From Sporocytophaga sp. (GTDB lineage Bacteria > Bacteroidota > Bacteroidia > Cytophagales > Cytophagaceae), in the NCBI GenBank assembly GCA_024707265.1, contig JANQAB010000006.1:563001-627000 (forward strand): a stretch of 64,000 nucleotides of DNA. The letters run 5' to 3'. Under the pieces are notes generated by a model. The model had not been told where the DNA came from. It ran no database searches and saw only the letters and a list, made by a program, of their open reading frames with translations. Shown here piece after piece: positions 21,209 to 30,824 of this stretch; the stretch's first letter is position 1, and every line of letters begins with the position of its first letter. The position numbers and the translations under genes are program-made.

Positions 21209-21241
21209 ATCCTGGTTGCCACAAGCAACCAGGATGTTTTT
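21209..21241 (+). terminator. Intrinsic terminator
   Basis: An 11-bp perfect stem (ATCCTGGTTGC at 21209-21219 with its complement at 21225-21235) with loop CACAA, then GTTTTTT. It lies 40 bp after the stop of the preceding secreted-protein gene. Confidence 0.88.
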
Positions 21242-21302
21242 TAATTGCTGTGTCTCAAAATTAGTTTTCAGAAGTTAGCAATCCCTTCAAGATTGTGAGA
21301 TT

Positions 21303-21340
21303 GTCTGAATCAGGATTTACAGGATTTTTGAATTAACAGG
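21303..21340 (+). repeat. Dispersed GTCTGAATCAGGATTTACAG-type repeat
   Basis: Contains GTCTGAATCAGGATTTACAG followed by GATTTTTGAATTAACAGGATC. It matches a repeat style that I recall from many Bacteroidota intergenic regions and resembles the ends of the repeat family at 42.5, 47.3 and 48.6 kb. It lies between convergent genes. Nothing else was recognised in 21242-21553. Confidence 0.45.
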
Positions 21341-21553
21341 ATCATGGTTATCCCCGCGCTATGAATTCACAAGATCATGGCCATCAACTTAACAAAGTAA
21401 AGATCATTTTCTTTAAGGAGAGGAACTTCAATATGTATGATAATAGTTATATCCCTTTTAAACTCAAATATTTTTATCATCACTCTTCTTTTCAAAAGAA
21501 GGCTTAAGAATGAGGTATTGGCTTTAATACAAATTAAATGACCAATCCTATAA

Positions 21554-24359
21554 TTAGAATATTATAACCTTCATTCCTCCTATTATATATAACCCGTCTC
21601 TCAATCCATAAATCTGATTTAACCCTTTGTTATAATTAATTCTACCGAATGATTTCCCTTCTACATTATAGATCTCCACTTCTCCTGAATCCGGAGCGTT
21701 GATATAGAGGATTTTTTCAAAAGAGTAAATGTCAGTAGCATTTAATATATCCTGAGCTCTTGTCTGTCCTGTAACTATATCAGAACCTTCAGAAGATATT
21801 TTTTCTACAACAAAAAAATCCTGCATGCTTTCTTCTCCTGTAAAACCAAATGACATAGATGTCGTAGGAGCTCCAGTCTGAACCACCTGGTAATTATATA
21901 CCTCTCCATCTCTTGCTGTAATTGTTGCCTTATAAATAATGGCAGAACCACTTCTGGAGATTCTTAACTCGATATTAGCACCTATCATAATTGAAACAAA
22001 ATTATTCCAGTTCCAATCATAGCTGTAAGCTAAACTTCCGAAGACATCCATAGCATAAGCATCTGCACGGATAAGCATCGTACTTCCACCGGAAATAGCA
22101 CGAATAATATAATTATCCCAATTATCAGTGCTTACTGGATTGTGGTAATTATTAAACTTATAAACCAGCTCAAAATCGCCTGTAACACTGGTTGTACTTC
22201 CTTTTACTGAATTAAATGGAACTATATATGTTCCATCATCATTGGCAGTTCCCACAACTTCACGAGTTCCCAATTGCGCAACTGAAACCTTTTTAACATC
22301 CAAATAACAAGTTTCTCCTCCCAGGTATACATCTACTGCGCTCACAGGAGCGTTAGTTGAAGTACATGAATAAACCAATGCAGAATCAACATAAGAAAAT
22401 ATATTAATACTAGTCCCAAGCCTGGACACTTTCAGCCTTACCTTTTTATTTTTATAAACATCCTTAAAATGTGACCAATCCCAAGTATATAAATGATTGA
22501 CTGTGGCCCCCGTAAACGTTCCTACAGACCAGGCATCAGCTCTTAAATGCCAGGTCTCTGAACTGGTCTTTATTGCAATGGCCCAGTTATGCCAGTTTTC
22601 AGAAGCCTGAGTATAATTGTCAAACAGATATTCTATCTCAAAATCTCCATTAACTGACTGTTTGTTAAATTTATTATAATCATCCCAGGTGAGGGAATAT
22701 TGCTTGTCTCCGACTATAAGAGACTGGCCTTTATAATTGGTTGTAGATATAGTAGCTGTATTAGTTCTTTTATACCCCCACAAACACCTTTCATTATCTG
22801 AGTTCATAGCCGTAAATGCAACTGTTCTGGTAGACAAGCCGTCCATGAGTTGTTCGCATACTACTCCTTTAAAAGTACCTGCATTAGTGGTCAGGCTAAT
22901 ATAATGCTTCCCGGAAGCAAAGATATAAGTCCAAGTGCCTGTATATGCACCAGTCACTGTGCCATCAGCATTAACATACATTTCTTCTTCAAGATTACTC
23001 TTGAGCTTAGCATAATCAACAGAGTTATGAGTAATCACGCTGTATCTCCCTGTAATATCTTCTTTGCTGTGCTCCGATTTTGCAAGACCAAAACCAACTC
23101 TATATTCAAAGGGAGCAGCTAAAGGCCATCCATTTTCATTTAAAAAAAAGCTGATGTACTTCTACATTGTGCCAGGCTGTACCATTATCAAACTTTGTAT
23201 GATACACCATATAAGCAGATCCATCCTCATCTCTTAACACAGAATTATGCCCTTGAGCTACATTGGCCATATTCCACCAGTTATACTTATAATTCTGCAT
23301 GATCGGCATTCCATATTGAGTATTAATTCCATAGTTAAAAATGTATCTATCAAAAACAGCATTATCACCGGTTACATCCGTATATTGTCCATCTATCGTA
23401 CTTGAGCGGAAAACTCTCATCGTATACCCACCTTCAGGAGAGTAGAATCCCATAGATATGAACATATAATAATAACCGGTGCCATTTGCATCCTTCAAAT
23501 AACATATATAAGGACCTTCCCCTGAAACATAATATCCACCGGCAATGTGCAAGCCCATATAGGGATCAAAGCGAAGACGATTGCCATTCCAAACCGGACT
23601 GTTTCCTAATCCATAATTATAGGAATAATCACGAAGGCCTGTTTGCTCATTGAGTTTTAAAAGGAAAATCCCACCTGACCAAGAACCATATACCAGCCAT
23701 AACTTTCCTGATTCGTCATACAATACAGAAGGATCTATACAACTTACCGCGTAGGTATTATCCCACTTTCCGGAATTATCAAGATAGCGACCATCAACCG
23801 TTGATGTTCCTGTAACTTTCGCGTAATCCGTCCTTCCGATGCTGGTAGTACTATTGGTAAAGCCACCATATACGACAGAACCGACTCTTTCATAAGGCCC
23901 CTCAATTTTACTTGAGGTGAATAATATAATGGAGGATTTAAATTCGTTCCCTGACAAGGAAAAGTACATTGTCCATTTGCCTAAAGCTTTATTATAAATA
24001 ATATCAGGCGCCCAGAGATTCCCTTTAACGCTTTCAGAAGTTGTATGTCCGGCATAGTCTGCTTCACTCTTCACCAACTGATAATAATTATTCGTAGGTG
24101 TACCATTGATTGAAAAAGAAGGCGTAAAAGCTGTCCAGTTGATCATATCTCTGGAATAGGCTGCTCCAACCTGAGTTCCGAAAATATAGTAATACTTAGT
24201 TCGACTTCCTGCTGCGTCATTGGATGGATAAGAATTACCATTTGCATCCTTATAAACGATCACGATAGAGGGATCATGAACAGGAACTGTAGCAGCCTTG
24301 GATAGCTTTGCCAAAAACAAACTTACAGCCAGAATAAAATAAACGAATGTTTTTATCAT
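21554..24359 (-). CDS. Secreted GH43 arabinanase with accessory domains and T9SS sorting tail, one frame break
   Basis: Signal peptide, then a five-bladed propeller catalytic domain of arabinan endo-1,5-alpha-L-arabinosidase type. The candidate catalytic acids are in VPVHDPSIV, SCIDPSVLYD and SGEGPYICYL. The frame closes at 23136 because of an A8 run (23142-23149). With seven A it continues as LFLNENGWPLAAPFEYR into the usual C-terminal domain (ITGRYSVI, GTWTY, FTAMNSDNERCLWGYKR). Two similar modules follow (VNGDFEIEYLFDNY and VTGDFELVYKFNNY, each with LRADAW or IRADAY), probably carbohydrate-binding. A C-terminal sorting domain (YINAPDSGEVEIYNVEGKSF) comes last. The whole protein is about 934 residues. 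It should cut the arabinan side chains of pectin outside the cell, complementing the pectate lyases upstream. Confidence 0.87.
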
Positions 24360-24483
24360 CTTTTGTCTATTATGCTAACAGGAAATACAATTTCAGACAC
24401 CTATAGGTAACAACATTATTAAAAAAAATAGAGAATTTATTATCCAAAACCGATGAATACTGAATTTTAACAATCAATTATAC

Positions 24484-24520
24484 TAAAAAAGAAGAGGCTC
24501 CCCCTTTAAGACAGCCTCTT
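24484..24520 (-). terminator. Intrinsic terminator after pectate lyase gene
   Basis: An 8-bp stem (AAGAGGCT at 24492-24499 and AGCCTCTT at 24513-24520) followed on the minus strand by a run of T (24485-24490). It lies 47 bp past the stop of the PL1 gene at 24567. Confidence 0.8.
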
Positions 24521-24566
24521 TGAGATAAATGAAAATATGTTTTTTTACTATTTTACTGGTATAACC

Positions 24567-25747
24567 TTATTCTTTTATGATAAAAACTGTACTATTAAAA
24601 GAATCTCCGAAAACCTTAATCAAATAAAGTCCTTTATTCAAGCCATAACCTATTTCCGCCTTATTATTGGCATTTCCAACCATGATTAACGCTCCTTTGC
24701 TATCAAATACCTGGTAATTAAATTGCCCCGGATAACAGATAGCTGTATTGTCAGTGAACGGATTTGGATAGGCTTTCACTTCATTCAGAGCACTAACATC
24801 TTTAATATCAGTAACAGTGCAGGGATCTTCAGAAACGGAAACAGTTGCAGAAGTTACTTTACAACCATTTTCATTTGTAACAATTACCCCATAAGTTCCT
24901 TTTAAAACAGCAATATGGTTTGAACCTGTCCCAACCTGTGCATTCTCTCTTTTCCACACATATGAAGTACCCGATGCAGCCACTAATTTCAAATCCATTC
25001 CCGGACACAAAACAGTGTTGCCATCATAGCTCAATAAGCTGCTTTTGACCGTAACCTTACCACTGCTTCCAATAAAGGAAGGACGGCTATTACTTGTATA
25101 AGAACCAGATAATACATTTTCATCACCAAACACTGCAACATCAGTACTAAAATCTTTATCCAAATCAATTCCTCCGGTATTCTCAATTTTTAAAGAATAT
25201 ATACTTGCACCTGTTGCCTCGATATCAAGTCTGGCACCTGACTTTACCTGCACACCACACGTCCCCAAACCATTTACAGATCGAACCTGTAATTTACCTT
25301 CACTAACAATCCAGTTTCCCTTAAAATTGTTGGCAGTACTATTCACACGCAATACACCAACACTTGTTTTGGTTAGGTCATAATTACCGGTGATTGTTCC
25401 ATTCAGCGTGAATACCGTCGCAGCTGCTGAACCAGCCATAAGTACAGATGGAGCCTCAACTTTGATATTTGAAGTAAGTGCAAACTCCGGATTGCTAGTA
25501 AATACCTTCAAAGTCCCTCCCTGCAGGCGGATCTCATTAGATGCAGAATTACCATTCACCAGTCTTAAGATTCCGTTTGCTTCCACAGTTATTGGCGCTG
25601 TATGATTTAAGTCAGTAATCTGCACTTCACCTGTTCTGATGATCACTGTATCTATTTTCGCAGGAACAGCTTTAGGCGACCAGCTGTTGGTATTTGTCCA
25701 TGACAAGTTGCCGCTATTATCATAGTTATAAATATACTTTTTAGGTT
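24567..25747 (-). repeat. Shared C-terminal module, copy 1
   Basis: About 390 codons from KYIYNYDNSGNLSW to the sorting tail, including NGILRLVNGNS, TLKVFTSNPE, KTSVGVLR, NGLG.CGVQVK.GARLDIEA and LCPGMDL. It aligns along its full length to 27005-28175 with mostly conservative differences. The repeated G-T-L and LDIEA segments suggest a passenger-like beta-helix plus an Ig-like domain before the T9SS signal. Confidence 0.85.
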
Positions 25748-26743
25748 TATCAGGAGTTACGACAGTTCCAATCTTTCCTACACCTGCATATTGAGGAACA
25801 ATAGTTTTAACATCAGCAGTATTACTTATCAATACTTTAGAATAATCATAAGGTATATTAGCTTTACAACTTGGAGGATAGGCTCGTGACTGACTCCCTA
25901 TATTATCGATACGTTCAGCATTCCCTTTTGTACCTGAAGAATTAGTATAAATCAAGAAATTTACGGTTTCATAAACATTCTTTTCTATTCTCAGACATGT
26001 ATTGGCCAAACAAAAACTAGCTTCTGTTTTAGAAGTTCCTTTTATATAGTTGTTAAAAAAATGCCCGGTTGCCCCTCGGTACATAGGCATACGCTTAATT
26101 ATATTCTTAAAATAATTATGATGATAAGTCACTTTCCTGTCAGCATATAAATCATCATCACTTGCGCCAACCAGACATGCTTTGTGATGATCGTGAATGT
26201 AACACCATGAGACCGTAATAAAACCTGTCTGGTCGCGGATATCTATAAGTCCATCATATTTATCTATATCCGTCTGTTTGGAAGGATCTTCTGAGAAAAT
26301 TTCACAATGATCAATCCAGACATTTTTGCTTGTCCCATTAATTACAATACAGTCGCCACCATTTACACTTCCCGGATTAGATACTCCTACAAGAGAGATT
26401 TTTAAATTCTGAATAATAATATTTTTAACATCTCTGATTTCTAATCCAACTCCACTCAAAAATGCAGTACTTCCTTCTCCTATAATTGACTTATTAGATT
26501 TAACACTAATCCTTCCACCAGTAGTACCATTGGAAATCGTTCCTTTAACAATGATAATATACGAAGTTGTACTTTCTGCATATGATTTCAATTGGCTATA
26601 ACTTGTAGCAGTTACAGTTGCCCCCCTTTCCCTCCAGTAGTACCACCATTAAGAGTGGCAAAACCTACAAGCGAAAAATCAGGAGTTTGAGCGAATGATT
26701 GAATACAAAAGATTAGCGCAAAAATTAAAGTATACTTTTTCAT
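24567..26743 (-). CDS. Secreted PL1 pectate lyase with C-terminal beta-helix module and T9SS tail, one frame break
   Basis: The real start is ATG 26743 (MKKYTLIFALIFCIQSFAQ, signal peptide). The frame breaks at C6 (26621-26626, G run on the coding strand). Seven G would give NGGTTGGKGGATVTATSYSQ, the expected PL1 N-terminus. Catalytic-domain signatures are VWIDHCEI, DGLIDIRDQTGFITVSWCYI and RMPMYRGATGHFFNNY, with the RxPxxR-type catalytic Arg. From about 25747 down, the protein carries a module nearly the same as that in the gene at 27005 (KYIYNYDNSGNLSW onward), then PYPNPF-type sorting residues (KAYPNPFTDN). It should depolymerise homogalacturonan or pectate outside the cell by beta-elimination. 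Confidence 0.87.
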
Positions 26744-26947
26744 TTGAAATATTTTTATTTAGCGTAGAAACAACATCTTATAACTATCTGAAACTTAAAA
26801 TTAGACTCATCATTGACTTCACTATCCATTGAATTTCACTATTAACTAAGAATACATTTCTCAAAATTCAGAAGTAACATTTTTTCAAGAAAATTTCTCT
26901 TCAAAGACAATCAACATCTTGAATCACCTAAAAAAACAGAAGGAAAT

Positions 26948-26971
26948 AAAAAAAGCGCCATCAAGACGCTC
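26948..26971 (-). terminator. Intrinsic terminator after pectate lyase gene
   Basis: On the minus strand a short stem AGCGTC/GGCGCT (26955-26971, one wobble pair, loop of a few bases) followed by a T7 tract (26948-26954). It lies 34 bp after the stop of the gene at 27005. Confidence 0.7.
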
Positions 26972-27004
26972 TTTCCTATCAAATCCATTACAAAAATTTA
27001 ACAA

Positions 27005-28175
27005 TTACTCTTTTACTAATTGTAAGTATTTGTCACCAATTCTCAATAAATAAAGCCCTTGGGCCAGGTCATTACCAAGCTCAAGCTTATCTGTTGCTTC
27101 TCCTTCTTCAATAAGAGTACCTCTGCTATCATATAGCAGATAAGTGAAGTTCCCCGTAAAATATACACCTGTAATATCGGCAAAAGGATTAGGATACACT
27201 TTCAATGCTTCTGATTCTTTAGCTGAATTAACACTTGTAACTGTGCAAGGATCTGTAGAGACAACCACCGGAGCTGATTCAATCTTGCAGCTATTGCTAT
27301 TGGCTACTGTAACATTATAAGAACCAGGCTGAGCTGTGGTATACCCCGATGTTGTTCCAACCTGAACTCCTGAGTTTTCCCACACATAAGAAGTTCCGGA
27401 TGCTGCCTGCAGTGTAAGATCCATGCCTGGACACAGCAAGGTACTTCCTTCAAAGCTTAACAAGCTTTTACTAACTGAAAGTTTTCCAGCACTTCCTATA
27501 TAAGAAGGCCGTTGACTGCTCACATAAGAACCTGCATATAAATTTTCTTTTCCAAAAACGGCAACTTCAACATTAAGATCTTTATCAAGATCCACTCCAC
27601 CAGTGCTGTCTATTTTCAGTGAATAAATGCTTATACCTGATGCTGCTTCTATATCTAATCTCGCCCCTGCTTTTACTTGTACACCACAAAGACCAAGACC
27701 ATTGGTCGCACGTACCTGAAGCTTACCTTCATTGACAATCCAGTTGCCCTTGAAAGATGATGCCACACTGTTTAGGCGAAGTACACCAACACTGGTCTTC
27801 GTCAGATCTGAACTTCCGGAGATGGTTCCGTTTAAAGTAAATACAGTAGCCGGTTGGGAACCTGCCATCAAGGTAGAAGGCGCCTCTACCTTAATATTGG
27901 AAGTGAGTGATAATTCCGGATTACTGGTGAACACTTTTAATGTTCCTCCCTGCATTCGGATGTCGTTCACCGTTGAGTTTCCATTTACAAGTCTTAAAAT
28001 ACCATTGGTTTCCACATAAACAGGTGCTGTATGCTCCAGACCGTTAATCTGAACTTCTCCATTGCGCACTATCACAGTATCAATTGAGGATGGTACTGCT
28101 TTAGGGTTCCAGCTATTGATATTAGCCCATGAAAGATTGCCACTATTATCATAATTGTAAATATATTTAAGAGGT
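27005..28175 (-). repeat. Shared C-terminal module, copy 2
   Basis: Second copy of the module at 24567-25747, starting at KYIYNYDNSGNLSWANINSW and ending with the sorting domain. The two copies differ mainly by conservative substitutions, which points to duplication of the tail between neighbouring pectinase genes. Confidence 0.85.
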
Positions 28176-29482
28176 TTAATAACTATCGGAAAGCAGCTCC
28201 CTTCACCCACCAGGCAGCTAAGATATTCTTCTATATTGGTATAACCGTCTTTATCATCATCCCCTTTATCATCTGCCACTTTAGGATTTAGGCCTCTTGT
28301 TTTCTCCCAGTCATCAGGCATACCATCCTTATCTGTATCTATGGTTGTGGTCCCTTTGGCTACTGTTCCAACATTTCCGCTTATTCCGTTATCATCTTCA
28401 GTGTTAATAATTTTCCCCTGTTTGCCATAGGAAGTCAACTGCTGGATAAGCAGTTGATCAACCGCATCACGCACTCTGGAAGCACCTACATTTTTGATGA
28501 CATTATCGAGAGCCGCTTGCGCAGACATGGGTGTTCCCACTCCCGGGTGAGCAAAAGGGGTATTTTTTACTGTAGCCGTTTTGTAATCAGTCAACAATGT
28601 TCCATTTAACACTCCATCCTTGTTTGCATCCACAAAGTTATCTTTAGCATATACGTTAAAAGAAGGGGTTGTATTAGTGATATGGGAACCAGAGCTGCTT
28701 GAAGGCCCGTAAATAAAATAATTACCAATGAGGTTGCATTCTGATAAACCCTCTGTGTCGCCCATAATGTAGCCATTTGTCCCCCAGTTATATAGAACAC
28801 TATTGATAAACTCATGCGCCCCTCTTGCTTTAGGGTTACGGGTTTTGTTGCTATGATACAGTGAACGAATCATAGACCATTTACCACTCTGCAAAAGACC
28901 ACCTGTAGAATGGTTTCTATTGTTGATTCCCTGGCTGATAATACAATCTTGAAAAGTAATATTATCGATACCGTTCCCATTTACATCAACCGTACCGTCA
29001 CTTCCCCATGAGATAGAAACGTGATCGAAAATATAGTTGGTACCAGCTGATATGGCTACAGCATCTTTACCGGCATCTCCATTTTTCCCCATTCGAATCC
29101 GGATATATCGTATGATGCTATTTCCTGAACTACCGTTAAAGGCTAAACCGTTGCCATAAATTGTTATCCCCCCACCAGGAGCAGTTTGTCCAGCCACGTA
29201 AATATTCCGATTGACAATGATACGGTCTTTAATGTTTATTACTCCTCCGATATCAAACACCACAATACGATTGGGTTTACTTACAGCATCTCGGAACGAA
29301 CCTGCACCTGCATCATTCAGATTGGTAACATGGTATACTTCACCGCCTCTGCCACCTGTGGCGAAACGACCAAATCCCTGTGCTCCCGGAAAGGCGAGGA
29401 GCTGTGCCTTACAGATGGTCACTCCCATCCATATTGTTATTATTACTGGAATCGCCAGTTTAATTCGTTTAAGTGTTGACAT
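27005..29482 (-). CDS. Secreted PL1-like pectate lyase with Ca-binding repeat, beta-helix module and T9SS tail
   Basis: About 825 residues. I chose ATG 29482 (MSTLKRIKLA) over the in-frame ATG at 29491. The signal peptide ends CKAQ. The catalytic part begins with AFPGAQGFGRFATGGRGGEV, typical of a PL1 subfamily common in Bacteroidota, and includes YIFDHVSISWG and TRNPKARGAHEFINSVLYNW. A thrombospondin-3-like Ca motif (DTDKDGMPDDWEKTRGLNP, about residue 390) links it to the same C-terminal module as in the gene at 24567, then a sorting domain (KVYPNPFADI). It should attack pectate extracellularly. Confidence 0.87.
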   Translation of the reverse strand: MSTLKRIKLAIPVIITIWMGVTICKAQLLAFPGAQGFGRFATGGRGGEVYHVTNLNDAGAGSFRDAVSKPNRIVVFDIGGVINIKDRIIVNRNIYVAGQTAPGGGITIYGNGLAFNGSSGNSIIRYIRIRMGKNGDAGKDAVAISAGTNYIFDHVSISWGSDGTVDVNGNGIDNITFQDCIISQGINNRNHSTGGLLQSGKWSMIRSLYHSNKTRNPKARGAHEFINSVLYNWGTNGYIMGDTEGLSECNLIGNYFIYGPSSSSGSHITNTTPSFNVYAKDNFVDANKDGVLNGTLLTDYKTATVKNTPFAHPGVGTPMSAQAALDNVIKNVGASRVRDAVDQLLIQQLTSYGKQGKIINTEDDNGISGNVGTVAKGTTTIDTDKDGMPDDWEKTRGLNPKVADDKGDDDKDGYTNIEEYLSCLVGEGSCFPIVIKPLKYIYNYDNSGNLSWANINSWNPKAVPSSIDTVIVRNGEVQINGLEHTAPVYVETNGILRLVNGNSTVNDIRMQGGTLKVFTSNPELSLTSNIKVEAPSTLMAGSQPATVFTLNGTISGSSDLTKTSVGVLRLNSVASSFKGNWIVNEGKLQVRATNGLGLCGVQVKAGARLDIEAASGISIYSLKIDSTGGVDLDKDLNVEVAVFGKENLYAGSYVSSQRPSYIGSAGKLSVSKSLLSFEGSTLLCPGMDLTLQAASGTSYVWENSGVQVGTTSGYTTAQPGSYNVTVANSNSCKIESAPVVVSTDPCTVTSVNSAKESEALKVYPNPFADITGVYFTGNFTYLLYDSRGTLIEEGEATDKLELGNDLAQGLYLLRIGDKYLQLVKE

Positions 29483-29705
29483 GATATACATTATAAGGTT
29501 CGTAATAGAGAATTAAAGAAACCAAGTCTGTCAGAGTGCATGATATCTCCACACACTCTCGTATTCCAAACTAACCCTGCCACCGACCTCCATCTAAGAC
29601 TTATGTCTCTGAGTTAAATTTATTTTTTATCCTCCTCCGGGCTATATTTCATGAAGAATACCCCACTTAAACATGAAGAGTAACGCTTTAAAAAAAAAAA
29701 TTAAA

Positions 29706-30704
29706 TTAATTTATAGGATTAGGTATTTAGTTCTCGAATTCCCTTCAATGTTATAGGTTCTCCAGTAATAAGCCTTTCGACCAGTTTATGAAATATTGAG
29801 TTCACAAACACTCTTCTGTTAAATCTGAAAAAGTACTCATTTAAATATTTCTGGAAATAATTACTAGAACATTTGTGGTGTATGCCAATTAACCATTTCT
29901 TAAAATTCATTATTTGAATGTGAAGTTCAGGGAATGCTTTTCCTTTTTCCGAATAATACTGAGTGATGTTAAAGTCGTTCTTTAAAGACGAGTATGAAGG
30001 GAAGGCATCTGTTTCAATTTGAGCTGACTTTTCAATATTTTGCTCAAAGAATGGCCTAAAGGATGAAGCCGAGTTATCTTTAATAACCTTAGCATAAACA
30101 CGCCCTACCTTATCTTCTTTAATGATTTCTACTCCTAAGATAATTTTCACCTTTTTACCATTGCTACGACCAGGTTTATCCTTTTCTGGCATACCAATGG
30201 CAAATTCATCAACATGAACTATTCCTGATAATTTATATTTTCCACTGCTTTTCATCGCTTCCTGAATTTTTGCCTTGAAGAGCCAACAGGTTTTTTGCTG
30301 TAAGCCAAACTCATTGGCTAATTCGACGGTTGACATACCCTTTTTCTTTGTCGAAATTCTAAAGAGAATATGAAATGCTTTTAGAATTGGGAATTTAATC
30401 TTGTGAAACAAGGTCCCAGATGTCGCAGATTCATCATAACTACAACTTTTACATCTTCTATAATACCATTTTTTCCCTTTGACCCATCCTGAATTTCCAC
30501 ATCTTCTGCATTTATATCCCTTGTCCCACTTAAGGTCTACGAGATATTGATAACAATCAGACTCTGAACTAAACCTCTCAATAAATTCTAAATAATTTAT
30601 ACTTTTGAATTCTTTCATATCTCTAAGTTTCTTCTTAAAGATATTGGGGGGTATCGCAATTCATTTGCGTTAATGAGAACTAAATACCTAATCCTATTAA
30701 TTTA
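29706..30704 (-). mobile_element. IS1595-family insertion sequence with 8-bp target duplication
   Basis: The element itself is 29714-30696 (983 bp). It has 22-bp perfect terminal inverted repeats: TAGGATTAGGTATTTAGTTC plus TC at 29714-29735, and the complement at 30675-30696. Both ends are flanked by the direct repeat TTAATTTA (29706-29713 and 30697-30704), the 8-bp target duplication expected for IS1595. It carries one intact transposase gene. It lies in the intergenic space between two pectate lyase genes and breaks no frame. Sharp ends and an intact duplication suggest a fairly recent insertion. Confidence 0.95.
29719..30618 (-). CDS. IS1595-family transposase
   Basis: 299 residues. The N-terminal zinc ribbon has Cys37, Cys40, Cys56 and Cys59 (YKCRRCGN, YRRCKSCSY), followed by a helix-turn-helix region. 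The catalytic core has Asp137 in GIVHVDEFAIG, Asp204 in IETDAFPSY, and the family's third-residue region MNFKKWLIGIHH. The end segment YLNEYFFRFNRR is a family hallmark. The last five codons and the stop lie inside the left inverted repeat, so the gene uses the whole element. It appears intact and potentially active. Confidence 0.95.
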   Translation of the reverse strand: MKEFKSINYLEFIERFSSESDCYQYLVDLKWDKGYKCRRCGNSGWVKGKKWYYRRCKSCSYDESATSGTLFHKIKFPILKAFHILFRISTKKKGMSTVELANEFGLQQKTCWLFKAKIQEAMKSSGKYKLSGIVHVDEFAIGMPEKDKPGRSNGKKVKIILGVEIIKEDKVGRVYAKVIKDNSASSFRPFFEQNIEKSAQIETDAFPSYSSLKNDFNITQYYSEKGKAFPELHIQIMNFKKWLIGIHHKCSSNYFQKYLNEYFFRFNRRVFVNSIFHKLVERLITGEPITLKGIRELNT

Positions 30705-30748
30705 ATTTAAAGCTGTTTGACTGTAAAAATCTAAAAATGGGATAAACA

Positions 30749-30775
30749 AAAAAGAGCGTTTTAAAACGCGCTTTT
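30749..30775. terminator. Intrinsic terminator
   Basis: Hairpin around the 14-bp palindrome GCGTTTTAAAACGC (flanked by A and G/C to give AGAGCGTT/AACGCGCT), with A6 on one side and T5 on the other. It follows the gene ending at 30825 on the minus strand. Confidence 0.78.
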
Positions 30776-30824
30776 TGTGAGTCCTTGTTCAAAACTTTGC
30801 CCATTAATGCTGTTTAATATTTAT

